This document shows, one piece after another, positions 19,496 to 27,972 of a stretch of 39,086 bases of DNA. Location of the stretch: positions 1 to 39,086 of the forward strand of contig JAPOVS010000012.1 of assembly GCA_026708055.1 (NCBI GenBank). Direction: 5' to 3'. Every line of letters starts with the position of its first letter. Position 1 is the stretch's first letter. Position numbers and translations under genes: made by a program. The notes under the pieces were generated by a model. That model made no database searches. It was not told the DNA's origin and worked only from the letters and a program-made list of their open reading frames with translations. This DNA is from a bacterium (GTDB lineage: Bacteria; Actinomycetota; Acidimicrobiia; Acidimicrobiales; CATQHL01).

Positions 19496-20322
19496 CGTTC
19501 GGCGGGTGTCCCGCCGACGGTCGGCGCGTCGCGGCGGCGGCGCTGCACCTCGAAGCAGAGCACGGCGGCGGCGGCACCCACGTTCAGCGACTCGGCCACC
19601 CCGCCCAGGGGGACGTGCACCCAGGCGTCCATGTGTCCCGCCAGCGAGGCGGGCAGCCCGTGCGACTCGTTGCCCACGACCAGCGCCAGCGGCGGGGTCA
19701 GGTCGGCCCGGTCATACGGCAGCCCCCGACCGGCGGCGGCGCCCACAGTGCGCAGTCCTCGCTCCCGGAGATCCTCCAGAGTGGTGACCGGATCCTCCGA
19801 CAGCGCCGCAGGCAGCCGGAAGATCGATCCGGCCGAGGCTCGCACCGCCTTCGGGCCGTAGGGGTCCGCGGCGTCGCCGGCGAAGATCACGCCGCCCGCT
19901 CCGGCGGCCTCGGCACAGCGCAGCAGCGTGCCGGCGTTGCCCGGATCGGCGACCGACACCGCCACCAGCACGAACGAGGCAACCTCCGGGGAGTCTCCCG
20001 GTGCGGCCACCGCCGGCCGCTCGACGACCGCCAGCAACGGCTGCGGCGTGACCGAGGCCCCGACTTTGGCGAGCGTGCCCGCCTCGACCTCCACGAGCGT
20101 GGCGCCGGCCGCGGCCAACCGGTCTGCCAAGCCCCGCGCCTCCTCGTCGGCTCGGGACGTCTCGATGTAGACCTCGCGGATCCGCAGGCCCGCGGCCGCG
20201 GCCTCGGCGCCGAGGGTCGCCCCCTCCACGATGAAGACCCCGTCGGCTCGGCGGGCGGCCGTTGAACGCGCCAGGCGGCGCAGCCCGGCGAGGCGCGGTC
20301 GCGCGGAGGTCAAGGACACCAC
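19492..20322 (-). CDS. SpoU/TrmH-family RNA 2'-O-methyltransferase (TsnR-like)
   Basis: This 276-residue SPOUT-fold enzyme probably methylates 2'-OH groups in 23S rRNA using S-adenosylmethionine. An N-terminal L30e-like substrate-binding domain (about 1-100, with FIVEGATLGAEA) precedes the knotted domain with motif 1 VADPGNAGTLLRCAEAAG, motif 2 LALVVGNESHGLP and motif 3 VPLGGVAESLNVGAAAAV. It lies between rplT and pheS, the same place as tsnR in Mycobacterium tuberculosis. The target nucleotide cannot be read from the sequence. The start is GTG at 20322, with a second GTG directly after it, 30 bp after the rplT stop. Confidence 0.92.
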   Translation of the reverse strand: MVSLTSARPRLAGLRRLARSTAARRADGVFIVEGATLGAEAAAAGLRIREVYIETSRADEEARGLADRLAAAGATLVEVEAGTLAKVGASVTPQPLLAVVERPAVAAPGDSPEVASFVLVAVSVADPGNAGTLLRCAEAAGAGGVIFAGDAADPYGPKAVRASAGSIFRLPAALSEDPVTTLEDLRERGLRTVGAAAGRGLPYDRADLTPPLALVVGNESHGLPASLAGHMDAWVHVPLGGVAESLNVGAAAAVLCFEVQRRRRDAPTVGGTPAER

Positions 20323-20352
20323 GTCGCCACCCGCCGGCGCAGCGGGGCCGGG

Positions 20353-20730
20353 TCAGGATCCGCTGGGCAGATCGCTGGTTCGGGCCTCGTCAGCCAGCCG
20401 CACGAGCGCGGCGAAGGAATCGGGATCACGAACCGCCATGTCGGCGAGCGCCTTGCGATCCACCTCCACGCCGGCGGTGCGGAGCCCCGCCATGAACGTG
20501 CTGTAGGTGGAGCCGTGCCGGCGGCACCCGGCGTTGATCCGCTGGATCCACAGCCGCCGCATCTCGCCCTTGCGCGCCCGCCGGTCACGGAAGGCGTACT
20601 GGCCGGAGTGCAGCAGTTGCTCGTTGGCGCCGCGCCAGGTGCGGCTCTTGTTGCCGTAGTACCCCTTGGCGCGCGCCAGGGTGGTCTTGCGCCTCTTGCG
20701 GGCCTGGACGGATCGTCTGGCTCTGGCCAT
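20353..20730 (-). CDS. rplT: 50S ribosomal protein L20
   Basis: This 125-residue protein is an early-binding 23S rRNA protein required for 50S assembly. The basic N-terminus MARARRSVQARKRRKTTLARAKGYYG and the globular part (LWIQRINAGCR, then TYSTFMAGLRTAGVEVDRKALADMA) match the family. The ATG at 20730 has GGGAGG about 9 nt upstream. It is third in the infC-rpmI-rplT operon, where in many bacteria L20 represses its own operon by binding the leader. I could not identify such a site by eye. Confidence 0.97.
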   Translation of the reverse strand: MARARRSVQARKRRKTTLARAKGYYGNKSRTWRGANEQLLHSGQYAFRDRRARKGEMRRLWIQRINAGCRRHGSTYSTFMAGLRTAGVEVDRKALADMAVRDPDSFAALVRLADEARTSDLPSGS

Positions 20731-20754
20731 CTGCTCTGACCTCCCGGGAAAACC

Positions 20755-20949
20755 TCAGATACCGAGTTGGCGGCGCACCGACGGCCTGTCGGCGCCGCTC
20801 ACCGCGCCGTCGCGACGCAGTTGGCGCTTGCGCTTCGGAGCCTTCTTCTCGAGGATGTGGTTCTTGTAGGCGTGACGCCGCACGATCTTTCCGGAGCCGG
20901 TCACCTTGAAGCGCTTGGCGGCACCCCGGCGGGTCTTCATCTTGGGCAT
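20755..20949 (-). CDS. rpmI: 50S ribosomal protein L35
   Basis: This 64-residue basic ribosomal protein starts [21 protein letters not shown] and continues [13 protein letters not shown], which is diagnostic for L35. The ATG at 20949 is preceded by GAGAGGA at good spacing. It lies between infC and rplT. The 136-nt gap to infC contains a strong hairpin (GGCGCC, TGCG, GGCGCC) but no T-run, so transcription probably continues. Confidence 0.97.
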   Translation of the reverse strand: MPKMKTRRGAAKRFKVTGSGKIVRRHAYKNHILEKKAPKRKRQLRRDGAVSGADRPSVRRQLGI

Positions 20950-21085
20950 TGTCGTTCCTCTCCGGGTGAGACGACCGGTGATCGGCCGGACTCTCTCAAG
21001 GCTCGGGCAAAGGGAGCCGGATCACAACCCGCGCCGGCGATCGGGCAGGGCTCGGGCCCTGACGGCGCCCGCAGGCGCCGCGTCA

Positions 21086-21625
21086 TTACTTGCGGGTGCG
21101 CTTGTCGGGTGCCAGGACCATGACCATGTTGCGCCCGTCCTGGCGGGGCGGAGCCTCGATACGGGCCAGGTCGCCGGTGACTTCGGAGACCTCGTCGAGA
21201 ATGCGCTGACCCAACTCGGGATGGAGCGTCTCTCGACCGCGGAACATCACGGTGATCTTCACCCGGTTGCCCGCAGTCAGGAAGTCCCGCACCTTGCGGG
21301 TCTTCGTCTCGAAGTCGCCGCGCCCGATCTTGGGTCGGTACTTCATCTCCTTGACGACGACCTGCGTGCTCTTCTTGCGCGACTCCCGTGCCCGCTGCGC
21401 CGCGTCGTACTTGTACTTCCCGTAGTCCATGATCCGGCAGACGGGCGGTTCGGCCTTGTCGGCCACCTCCACCAGATCCAGCCCGTGCGCCTGCGCGATC
21501 GAGAGGGCCTCGGCCAGCGGGCGGATCCCGATCTGGGCTCCGTCGGGACCCACCAGCCGGACCTGCGGCGCCTGGATGTTCTCGTTGACAAGCGGCTCGG
21601 AACCAGCCGACGCAGCTATGGCCAA
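21086..21625 (-). CDS. infC: Translation initiation factor IF-3
   Basis: This 179-residue factor binds the 30S subunit and checks start codons. The N-terminal domain (VNENIQAPQVRLVGPDG to CRIMDYGKYKYD), linker helix (AQRARESRKKSTQ) and C-terminal domain (KYRPKIGRGDFETKTRKV to MVLAP) are complete. The start is unusual. The only workable initiator before VNENI is a TTG at 21625, and the codon directly upstream is an in-frame TGA. A good ribosome-binding sequence (GAGAGGGGAAG) instead sits about 8 nt before an in-frame ATT that is followed by GCT GAG TGA. IF-3 genes often use rare start codons for autoregulation, so TTG fits, but the arrangement is odd. Confidence 0.93.
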   Translation of the reverse strand: MAIAASAGSEPLVNENIQAPQVRLVGPDGAQIGIRPLAEALSIAQAHGLDLVEVADKAEPPVCRIMDYGKYKYDAAQRARESRKKSTQVVVKEMKYRPKIGRGDFETKTRKVRDFLTAGNRVKITVMFRGRETLHPELGQRILDEVSEVTGDLARIEAPPRQDGRNMVMVLAPDKRTRK

Positions 21626-21807
21626 TCACTCAGCAATCGTGACTTCCCCTCTCTCGGTCCGCTGTGTCAGCGGCACGACACGTTGGTTCTGCGTGCCGGA
21701 CCTCTGCGGACCGGCAAGCACCTGTCCGCAGCGCCTGGAGATCCAGGCCGGAACTGCACCAAGACCGAACGGCAACAATCCCGGTTCGGGCTTTACAGGC
21801 GGGGCAT

Positions 21808-21836
21808 AGAGTAACAGGAAGCGCAGCAGAATCGAA
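21808..21836 (-). promoter_or_regulatory. Candidate infC operon promoter
   Basis: TTCGAT (21831-21836), 17 bp and TACTCT (21808-21813) on the minus strand would give a leader of about 175 nt before infC, long enough for feedback control. Both hexamers are moderate matches. The same region must also hold the promoter of the divergent DUF1844 gene. I see nothing else in 21626-21860. Confidence 0.35.
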
Positions 21837-21860
21837 GAGGACGACCGCGAGGAGGCTGCG

Positions 21861-22295
21861 ATGACACTCTGGACCCCCGGCGGCGAGCACCATGTGCCGA
21901 GAGATCCGCAGCCTGAGAGCGCCGGCCCGGCGGGCGACGAAGCGGTTCCCGGAGCGGAGCAAATCAACCTGGAGGACCTGGATCCTGAGGACCGCGAGCG
22001 GGCCGAGGAGATCCTGGCCGAACTGGCCGCCGCCCGTGAGCGGCTGGCCGCCGCCCCGCCCGAAGTGGTCGTCGCCAACCACGCCATGGGCCTGTACGAG
22101 TTGGGCGCCATCCACCTGACGGCCGAGCCGCCCCGCCCGGCGGCGGCACGCCTGGCGATCGACGCCATGGGAATCCTGGTGGAGGGCCTGGCCGGCCGTC
22201 TCGGCGACTCCGAGCCGACGCTCCGCGAGGCGCTGCAGAGCCTCCGCATGGTCTACGTCCAGCAGACCTCGGGCGGCGACACGGAAGCCGGATAG
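21861..22295 (+). CDS. DUF1844 family protein
   Basis: This 144-residue protein has the DUF1844 core (about residues 70-130): HAMGLYELGAIHLTAEPP followed by a helical stretch with ARLAIDAMGILVEGLAGRLG and LRMVYVQ. The N-terminal 60 residues are acidic and helical (LDPEDRERAEEILAELAAARERL). Members are often found next to infC in actinobacteria and their biochemical role is unknown. The ATG at 21861 has GAGGAGG 5 nt upstream. It is divergent from infC across 235 bp. The cytoplasmic location is inferred from the absence of signal or membrane segments. Confidence 0.88.
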   Translation: MTLWTPGGEHHVPRDPQPESAGPAGDEAVPGAEQINLEDLDPEDRERAEEILAELAAARERLAAAPPEVVVANHAMGLYELGAIHLTAEPPRPAAARLAIDAMGILVEGLAGRLGDSEPTLREALQSLRMVYVQQTSGGDTEAG

Positions 22296-22328
22296 CTGGC
22301 AGCGACATCCGTCGCGCTCCTCGAGACC

Positions 22329-22353
22329 GGTTTCCGGCCTTCGCCGGAATGAC
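22329..22353. repeat. Degenerate palindromic repeat before hisG
   Basis: GGTTTCCGGCCTTCGCCGGAATGAC is a copy of the repeat family whose first bases have diverged. It lies between the DUF1844 gene and hisG. Confidence 0.7.
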
Positions 22354-22403
22354 ACTCGCGCCGGGCGCGCCGCGCCGGAGGCCCGGGCCGGCGGAGGCGC
22401 CGG

Positions 22404-22409
22404 TAGCGT
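22404..22409 (+). promoter_or_regulatory. Candidate -10 box for hisG (leaderless)
   Basis: TAGCGT lies 7 nt before the hisG ATG, with only TGGCGGG between. There is no clear -35 hexamer. Confidence 0.4.
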
Positions 22410-22416
22410 TGGCGGG

Positions 22417-23292
22417 ATGCTGCGCCTTGTGCTGCCGAAGGGATCCCTCGAGGCGGCCACGCTGGACCTGTTCGCCGACGCCGACCTGAACGTGCGGCGC
22501 CTTTCGCGGGTGGACTACCGGGCCTCCATCGACGACCCGCGGGTCGATGACGTGCGCATCCTGCGGCCCCAGGAGATCCCCCGGTACCTCAGCGAGGGCA
22601 TCTTCGACCTGGGGATCAGCGGCCGCGACTGGGTGACCGAGAGCGGCGCCGAGGTGGTCTCGCTGTGCGAGTTGGGCTACTCCAAGGCCACGAACCAGCC
22701 GGTGCGCATCGTCGTGGCGGTCGCCGCCGACTCGCCGTACCAGAGCGCCGACGACCTGCCCGACGGGGTACGGGTCTCGACGGAGTATCCCCGGCTGACC
22801 GGCAGCTTCTTCGCCGGTCGGGGCATCGAGGCCGACGTGCAGCTCTCCTACGGCGCCACCGAGGCCAAGGTGCCCGAGATCGTGGACTGCGTGGTGGAAC
22901 TGACCGAGACCGGCGGGGCGCTGCGCGCAGCGGGGCTGCGGATCATCGAGACCGTGCTGGTGTCGCACACCGAGTTGCTCGCCAACCCGGCGGCGTACGC
23001 CGACCCCGAGCGCCGCCACGCGATGGGCCAGATCGCCACGCTGCTGACCGGCGTGCTGGAGGCGCGGGGCCGCGTGCTCGTGAAGATGAACGTCCCCGCA
23101 GGTGCCCTCACAGCGGTCATCGACCTGCTGCCGTCCATGAAGGCGCCGACGGTGAACGAGCTCTACCGCGGCCAGGGATTCGCCGTGGAGACCGTCGTGC
23201 CCAAGGCGGTCATCAACACGCTGATCCCCGAACTCTCCGACGCCGGCGCCACCGACATCCTGGAACTCCCCCTCGCCAAGATCGTCCACTGA
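22417..23292 (+). CDS. hisG: ATP phosphoribosyltransferase, long form
   Basis: This 291-residue enzyme catalyses the first step of histidine synthesis (ATP + PRPP). The N-terminus MLRLVLPKGSLEAATLDLF and the periplasmic-binding-protein-like fold are followed by the PRPP/ATP site region VVELTETGGALRAAGL. A C-terminal PII-like regulatory domain of about 75 residues (from LVKMNVPAGALTAVIDLLPSM) marks the long hexameric form that histidine feedback-inhibits without HisZ. It stands alone here, with no other his genes nearby. The ATG at 22417 is the only good start and is probably leaderless. The gene is convergent with the RCC1-repeat gene with a 5-bp gap, so the two 3' ends nearly meet. Confidence 0.96.
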   Translation: MLRLVLPKGSLEAATLDLFADADLNVRRLSRVDYRASIDDPRVDDVRILRPQEIPRYLSEGIFDLGISGRDWVTESGAEVVSLCELGYSKATNQPVRIVVAVAADSPYQSADDLPDGVRVSTEYPRLTGSFFAGRGIEADVQLSYGATEAKVPEIVDCVVELTETGGALRAAGLRIIETVLVSHTELLANPAAYADPERRHAMGQIATLLTGVLEARGRVLVKMNVPAGALTAVIDLLPSMKAPTVNELYRGQGFAVETVVPKAVINTLIPELSDAGATDILELPLAKIVH

Positions 23293-23297
23293 ACGTT

Positions 23298-25268
23298 TCA
23301 ATCCACGATCGTTACGCCGTCGGGCGGCTGTCCCCAGTCGTCGAAGTCCCAGCAGAGGACGGTGTTGTCGGTGCGCAACCCGCAAGACTCTGTCGAGCCG
23401 GCGGTTACTGCAATGAACGGGCCGTGCAGTGGGTTCCACTGTGGGGGGACGTCGTCGCCCCAGCAGGCGATCGTTCCGTCGGCGCCGAGGGCGCACGAAT
23501 GCCCTCGCGCTACAGAGATCGCGGTGAACTGCCCTTGTGGCACTTCGGCCCTTCCCCGTGCGCTGGAGCCCCAGCAGGAGATCGTTCCGGAGGTTCGAAT
23601 TCCGCACGAGAGCGAAGTCCCGGCGGCGACCGCGGTGAATCTCCCCTCCGGTGGGCTCGCCTCTCCCCGGCTGTTCTGTCCCCAGCAGTAGATGGTCTCA
23701 TCGGTGCGTATGCCACATACATGCGACGATCCGGCAGCTATCGCCGTGAACAGTTGACTGCCCGGATCGCCTCCCCAATTGGCTCCCCAACAGACGGCGG
23801 TACCATCGGCGCGCACGGCGCATGAGTGGTCCCAGCCGCTCGCAATGGCGGTGAACTGGCCGTGCGGCGGGTCCAGGTTGTAGCAGGGCTCCACACCTGA
23901 AGCGAGAGCACGATCACCCTGCTCGGTCGACTCGTCGACCCGCAGCGCTGAACTCCCGTCGCTATCGCTTGCCGACGTCGCCGTTCGGGCGACCCCGGCC
24001 GACGCGTCGAAACCCTTGCAGTGCTCGTAACCCCAGCATGAGAGTGAGCCGTCGGCGCGGAGCCCGCAGCCGTGCCCGGTGCCGACGGCAACTGCGGTGA
24101 ATTCGCCACCCTGCGTGGCCACCTCTCCGGAGTGTCGCCAGCATGCGAGCGAGGCGTCAACGCGTACGCCGCACGAGTATCCGTTGCTGTCAATACTGAT
24201 GAACTGTTCGTCGGGCACGGGCGTCGGCGTGCTCCAGACACCACCCCAGCAAGCAATGGTGCCGTCGGTGTGAACGGCGCAGGAATGGTCCGTGCCGGCG
24301 GCGACCGCGGTGAAGTCTCCCTCCGGCGGGTCCGCCTGCCCCCAGTCGTTGTCACCCCAACAATGGATGAGCCGGCCGGTGCTTACGGCGCAGGAGTGGT
24401 CCCCGCCGGCGGCGATCGCGGTGAACCGCCCGACCGGCGGGTCTGCTTGACCCCTGTCGTTGTTGCCCCAGCAGTCGATGGCGCGATCAAGGCGGATTGC
24501 ACACGCGTGCGACGCGCCGGCCGCGATCGCGGTGAATCGCCCAACCGGCGGGTCTGCTTGACCCCTGTCGTTGTTGCCCCAGCAGTCGGCGGCGCGATCA
24601 GCGCCAATGGCGCAGGAATGCTCAGCACCGGCGGCGACCGCGGTGAACTGCCCTTCGGGCGGTTCCGCCTGTTCCCAGGCGAGGTTCCAGCAGTCGATTG
24701 TGGTATCGACGCGGATACCGCAGGAGTGGCCCTGGCCGGCGGTGATCGCGGTGAAATACCCACCCGGGGCGTAGGCCTGTGCGTAGAAGTCCTCCCCCCA
24801 GCACTCGATGCTGCGGTCGGATTGCAGTCCGCATGCGTACGAGTCGCCGACAGCGACAGCAGTGAACGTACCGTCAGGAGGATCCCAGCGCCCACCCGAG
24901 TCGTAACCCCAGCAGCTCAGCGTGCCGTCGGTTCGCAGCCCGCACGTATTGCGATTGCCCGCCGACACGGCGCTGAACGAGCGCTCAGCCCCCACGTCGT
25001 CTCCACCGGCAGCGGGGACGCGCGCACCCGTCGCGCCCGGACTCTCGCCAACCTCAACAGGATCGCCGCCGAGGCCGTCGATCCCCACGTCGTCTCCACC
25101 GGCAGCGGGGACGCGCGCACCCGTCGCGCCCGGACTCTCGCCAACCTCAACAGGATCGCCGCCGAGGCCGTCGATCGTTCCTGCATCCGATCCGGCGTCA
25201 CCTTCGGGAGATCCGCAAGCGACGGCATTCACCATGAGAGGAATCACGGCGATCAGCAATCGGCGCAT
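23298..25268 (-). CDS. Secreted RCC1-repeat (beta-propeller) lipoprotein
   Basis: This 656-residue protein starts with a signal peptide and a lipobox-like end (MRRLLIAVIPLMVNAVAC, with Cys18 the likely lipid anchor). A low-complexity linker of two identical 31-residue units (DGLGGDPVEVGESPG, then ATGARVPAAGGDDVG) follows. The rest is 14 RCC1-type units of about 40 residues with pattern FTAVAAG, HSC, IR.DGT, CWG. Fourteen units would fit two seven-bladed propellers. Each unit has a Cys pair (HSC and CW) that could form disulfides outside the cell. One unit carries an insert of about 45 residues (EHCKGFDASAGVARTATSAS region). RCC1-like bacterial proteins are surface proteins of mostly unknown partner. 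The ATG at 25268 is chosen over an upstream start because AAGGGGA precedes it and the signal peptide begins there. Confidence 0.88.
   Translation of the reverse strand: MRRLLIAVIPLMVNAVACGSPEGDAGSDAGTIDGLGGDPVEVGESPGATGARVPAAGGDDVGIDGLGGDPVEVGESPGATGARVPAAGGDDVGAERSFSAVSAGNRNTCGLRTDGTLSCWGYDSGGRWDPPDGTFTAVAVGDSYACGLQSDRSIECWGEDFYAQAYAPGGYFTAITAGQGHSCGIRVDTTIDCWNLAWEQAEPPEGQFTAVAAGAEHSCAIGADRAADCWGNNDRGQADPPVGRFTAIAAGASHACAIRLDRAIDCWGNNDRGQADPPVGRFTAIAAGGDHSCAVSTGRLIHCWGDNDWGQADPPEGDFTAVAAGTDHSCAVHTDGTIACWGGVWSTPTPVPDEQFISIDSNGYSCGVRVDASLACWRHSGEVATQGGEFTAVAVGTGHGCGLRADGSLSCWGYEHCKGFDASAGVARTATSASDSDGSSALRVDESTEQGDRALASGVEPCYNLDPPHGQFTAIASGWDHSCAVRADGTAVCWGANWGGDPGSQLFTAIAAGSSHVCGIRTDETIYCWGQNSRGEASPPEGRFTAVAAGTSLSCGIRTSGTISCWGSSARGRAEVPQGQFTAISVARGHSCALGADGTIACWGDDVPPQWNPLHGPFIAVTAGSTESCGLRTDNTVLCWDFDDWGQPPDGVTIVD
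24990..25175. repeat. Two perfect 93-bp tandem repeats in the linker of the RCC1 gene
   Basis: Units 24990-25082 and 25083-25175 are the same in every base I compared. The period is a multiple of three, so the linker peptide is doubled in frame. Perfect identity suggests a recent duplication. Confidence 0.9.
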
Positions 25269-25418
25269 CGCAAGTCCCCTTCCGTTGTCCGAAGAGCCGC
25301 ACACCTCGGCGCGGGCTGCGGGCCTGTGACCCTCCGTCGGCCTCCTCATCGGACCGTAGTTCCCGTGTCACAGTGTTCGACGAACGCTGCCCTGCTCCAG
25401 TTCCCGACGGGACTGCTG

Positions 25419-27962
25419 CTAGAGCCGGGGGTCGATGGGCTCGCTCTCGAGTGCGAGCACGCCGAAGACGCACTCGTGGACCCGGGCGAGGTGTTCGTTG
25501 GCCACGAAACGGTCGAGGGCTTCGATACCCAGGGCGTACTCGCGCCGGGCCAACGACGACTTGCGCCCGAGCGATCGCCGTCGCAGCCGCTCGAGATTCG
25601 CCGGTTCGAGGTACTCGGGGCCGTAGATGATGCGCAGGTACTCCCGGCCCCGGCACTTGACGCCGGGCTGGACGAACCCGCTCCCGGTGGCCGCGATCGG
25701 TTCGGCCGGTTTGACGACCGCGCCCTCGCTCCCGCCGCCGGTCAGCGCCAGCCACCAGTCCGTCGCGGCCTGAACCGACGCTTCGTCGCTCAGGTCGACG
25801 AACCGGCGGTCGGTTCGTCGAAGCGTCCCCGGAGCGTGGTCCACCAGCGCATCCAGCTGCTCGAGATGCCAGCGGTGGGGTCGGCGGGCAAGCACCTCCC
25901 CTTCTGCGGCGAGGAGCTGGAACGGGGCGATCTCGATGCCGTCGGCGCCGTCGACGTCCCAGCAGTACTGCCGGTACGCATCGATGAAGGCCGCGATGTG
26001 CCCAGCCCGGTTCGCGGTGCGGGCTGTGAGGGCCTCGACGTCGACGCCCCGCCGCGCCGCGTCCGCCATCAGGCGACGAGCCTCGCCGAGGACCACCGCT
26101 CCGGCCGCGCCGGTGGCGGCGTACATCTGCTGGATCAGGGCAGCAGCCTTGGCCGACCACGGCAGGACCTCTGCGTCAACGATGAACCAGTCGGTGCCGA
26201 GGCGGTCCCACAACCCCGCCCCGTCGGCCGCGACGCGGACCCGGTCGAGCAGAGAACCAGCCGGCGTGGGCTCAGCGAAGAAGGGCCGGCCGGTGCGGGT
26301 GACGATGACGCCGGCCTGGTCATTGGAGATCCCGAATCGCGCCCGGGCTGCGTCGGCGTTGCGGGCGACCACGAGCACGGCCCGCGAACCCATGTGCTTC
26401 TCCTGGACCACGACCTCGCCGACGCCGGCCTCGCGGAAGTACGAGAAGGCCTCGTCGGGATGCTCGAGATAGCCGTCCCGGTCCGAGGCCGCCGCGGGGG
26501 CCATGGTCGGCGGCAGGTAGACCAGCCACCGCGGGTCGACCGCGAAGCGGCTCATGACGTCGAGGGCGGCGCTCGACCGCTCGGCTTCGATCAGCACACG
26601 CCCCGCCAGCGCCGTCTCGACATGGTGCTTGCCCAGCACGTCGCCGACATCCAACAAGCGCGGCGGCCGCGGTGGAGCGTCTGCGGCGGCGCCGACGGGC
26701 CGGACCGGCTCGTAGTGCCGGGCGGCGGCGGGCACCGACACCAGGTCGCGTTCGGGCCAGCGCAACGCTGTCAGCTCGCCTCCGAAGACCGCCCCGGTGT
26801 CGACGCAGATCGTGTTGTTGACCCATACGGCCTCGGGCACCGGGGTGTGGCCGTAGACGACCGCGGCCTCGCCCCGGTAGTCCTCGGCCCACGGGTACCG
26901 CACCGGCAGCCCGAACTCGTCGGTCTCGCCGTCGGTGTCGCCGTAGAGGGCGAGCTCTCGCACACGGCCCGACGAGCGCCCGTGGTACCGCTCGGGAAGG
27001 CCTGCGTGGGCGACCACCAGCCTGCCGCCGTCGAGGACATAGTGGCCGATGAGACTGTCGATGAACCCGGCGACCCGTTCGGCGAACTCGGGGCCGCGCC
27101 GCTCGAGCTGTTCGAGCGACTCGGCCAGCCCGTGGCTGACCTTGACCTTGCGTCCCGCCAGGGCGCGACGCAGCTTGACCTCATGGTTGCCCGCGACGCA
27201 CAGCGCACTGCCCTCGGCCACCATCGACATGGCGACATCGAGCACTTCGACCACCGCGGGGCCCCGATCGACGAGATCCCCCACGAAGACCGCCCGGCGA
27301 CCCCCGGGATGCACGATCGGGTCGGCCTCGGTGTCATAGCCCAACCGGTCGAGCAGGCTCACCAGCTCGGCGTGGCAGCCGTGGACGTCGCCGATGATGT
27401 CGAACGGGCCGGTGTCGTCGCGGCGGTCGCTCCAGAGCCGGTTGCGGGCCACCTCGACCGAGTCGAGCTCCTCTGTCGAGCCGAGCGTGTAGAGCCTGGT
27501 GAAGCGCTCCTTGCGCAGCCGCTTGGCGCCACGGCGCAGCGTGTCGTGCTGGCGCCTGATGGCATGCACCGGAGAGCGGCGATCTCGGCGCTGCTCGTTG
27601 TGGGCCAGGCACGCGGCCACGGGCAGATCGAACACGACAGCGGTCGCCAGCACGTCCCATCGGCGCGCCAGCTCGAGCAGGCCCTTGCGGTCCTCGGCCT
27701 TCACGTTGGTCGCGTCGACGACGGTGAGGCGGCCGAGTTCGAGGCGCTTGTCGACGATGTAGTGGAGCAGCTCGAAGGCGGCGGCCGTGCTGGACTGGTC
27801 GGTCTCGTCGTCGCTGACGAGCGCTCGGCATTGGTCGCTCGACACGACTTCGGTGGAGGCGAAGTGCCGCCGCGCGAACGTCGATTTCCCCGAGCCGGAC
27901 GCGCCGCAGAGCACGACCAGCCCGACCTCGGGGACGTCGATGCGCGTGAGTGGGCGTCTCAC
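25419..27962 (-). CDS. pnkp: Polynucleotide kinase-phosphatase-ligase (bacterial Pnkp)
   Basis: This 847-residue three-domain RNA end-healing and sealing enzyme resembles Clostridium thermocellum Pnkp. The kinase domain (about 1-170) has the P-loop GASGSGKST at residues 20-28. The metallophosphatase domain (about 185-420) shows DIIGDVHGCHAEL, FVGDLVDRG and CVAGNHE, with GHTPVPEAVW later. The ligase-type adenylyltransferase domain (about 450-847) has VVQEKHMGSRAV, whose Lys near residue 522 should carry AMP, plus WFIVDAEVLPW and GAVVKPAEP. Bacterial Pnkp needs its partner Hen1 to seal, and hen1 lies 10 nt upstream on the same strand. The GTG at 27962 has AGAAGG at good spacing. Likely role: repair of tRNAs cut by ribotoxins. 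Confidence 0.96.
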   Translation of the reverse strand: MRRPLTRIDVPEVGLVVLCGASGSGKSTFARRHFASTEVVSSDQCRALVSDDETDQSSTAAAFELLHYIVDKRLELGRLTVVDATNVKAEDRKGLLELARRWDVLATAVVFDLPVAACLAHNEQRRDRRSPVHAIRRQHDTLRRGAKRLRKERFTRLYTLGSTEELDSVEVARNRLWSDRRDDTGPFDIIGDVHGCHAELVSLLDRLGYDTEADPIVHPGGRRAVFVGDLVDRGPAVVEVLDVAMSMVAEGSALCVAGNHEVKLRRALAGRKVKVSHGLAESLEQLERRGPEFAERVAGFIDSLIGHYVLDGGRLVVAHAGLPERYHGRSSGRVRELALYGDTDGETDEFGLPVRYPWAEDYRGEAAVVYGHTPVPEAVWVNNTICVDTGAVFGGELTALRWPERDLVSVPAAARHYEPVRPVGAAADAPPRPPRLLDVGDVLGKHHVETALAGRVLIEAERSSAALDVMSRFAVDPRWLVYLPPTMAPAAASDRDGYLEHPDEAFSYFREAGVGEVVVQEKHMGSRAVLVVARNADAARARFGISNDQAGVIVTRTGRPFFAEPTPAGSLLDRVRVAADGAGLWDRLGTDWFIVDAEVLPWSAKAAALIQQMYAATGAAGAVVLGEARRLMADAARRGVDVEALTARTANRAGHIAAFIDAYRQYCWDVDGADGIEIAPFQLLAAEGEVLARRPHRWHLEQLDALVDHAPGTLRRTDRRFVDLSDEASVQAATDWWLALTGGGSEGAVVKPAEPIAATGSGFVQPGVKCRGREYLRIIYGPEYLEPANLERLRRRSLGRKSSLARREYALGIEALDRFVANEHLARVHECVFGVLALESEPIDPRL

Positions 27963-27972
27963 GTGACCCTTC

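Noticed and set aside
23594-23620. T-loop-like GGTTCGAATTCC suggesting a tRNA
   Set aside because: It lies inside the RCC1 gene with no acceptor or anticodon stem around it. I found no tRNA in the window.
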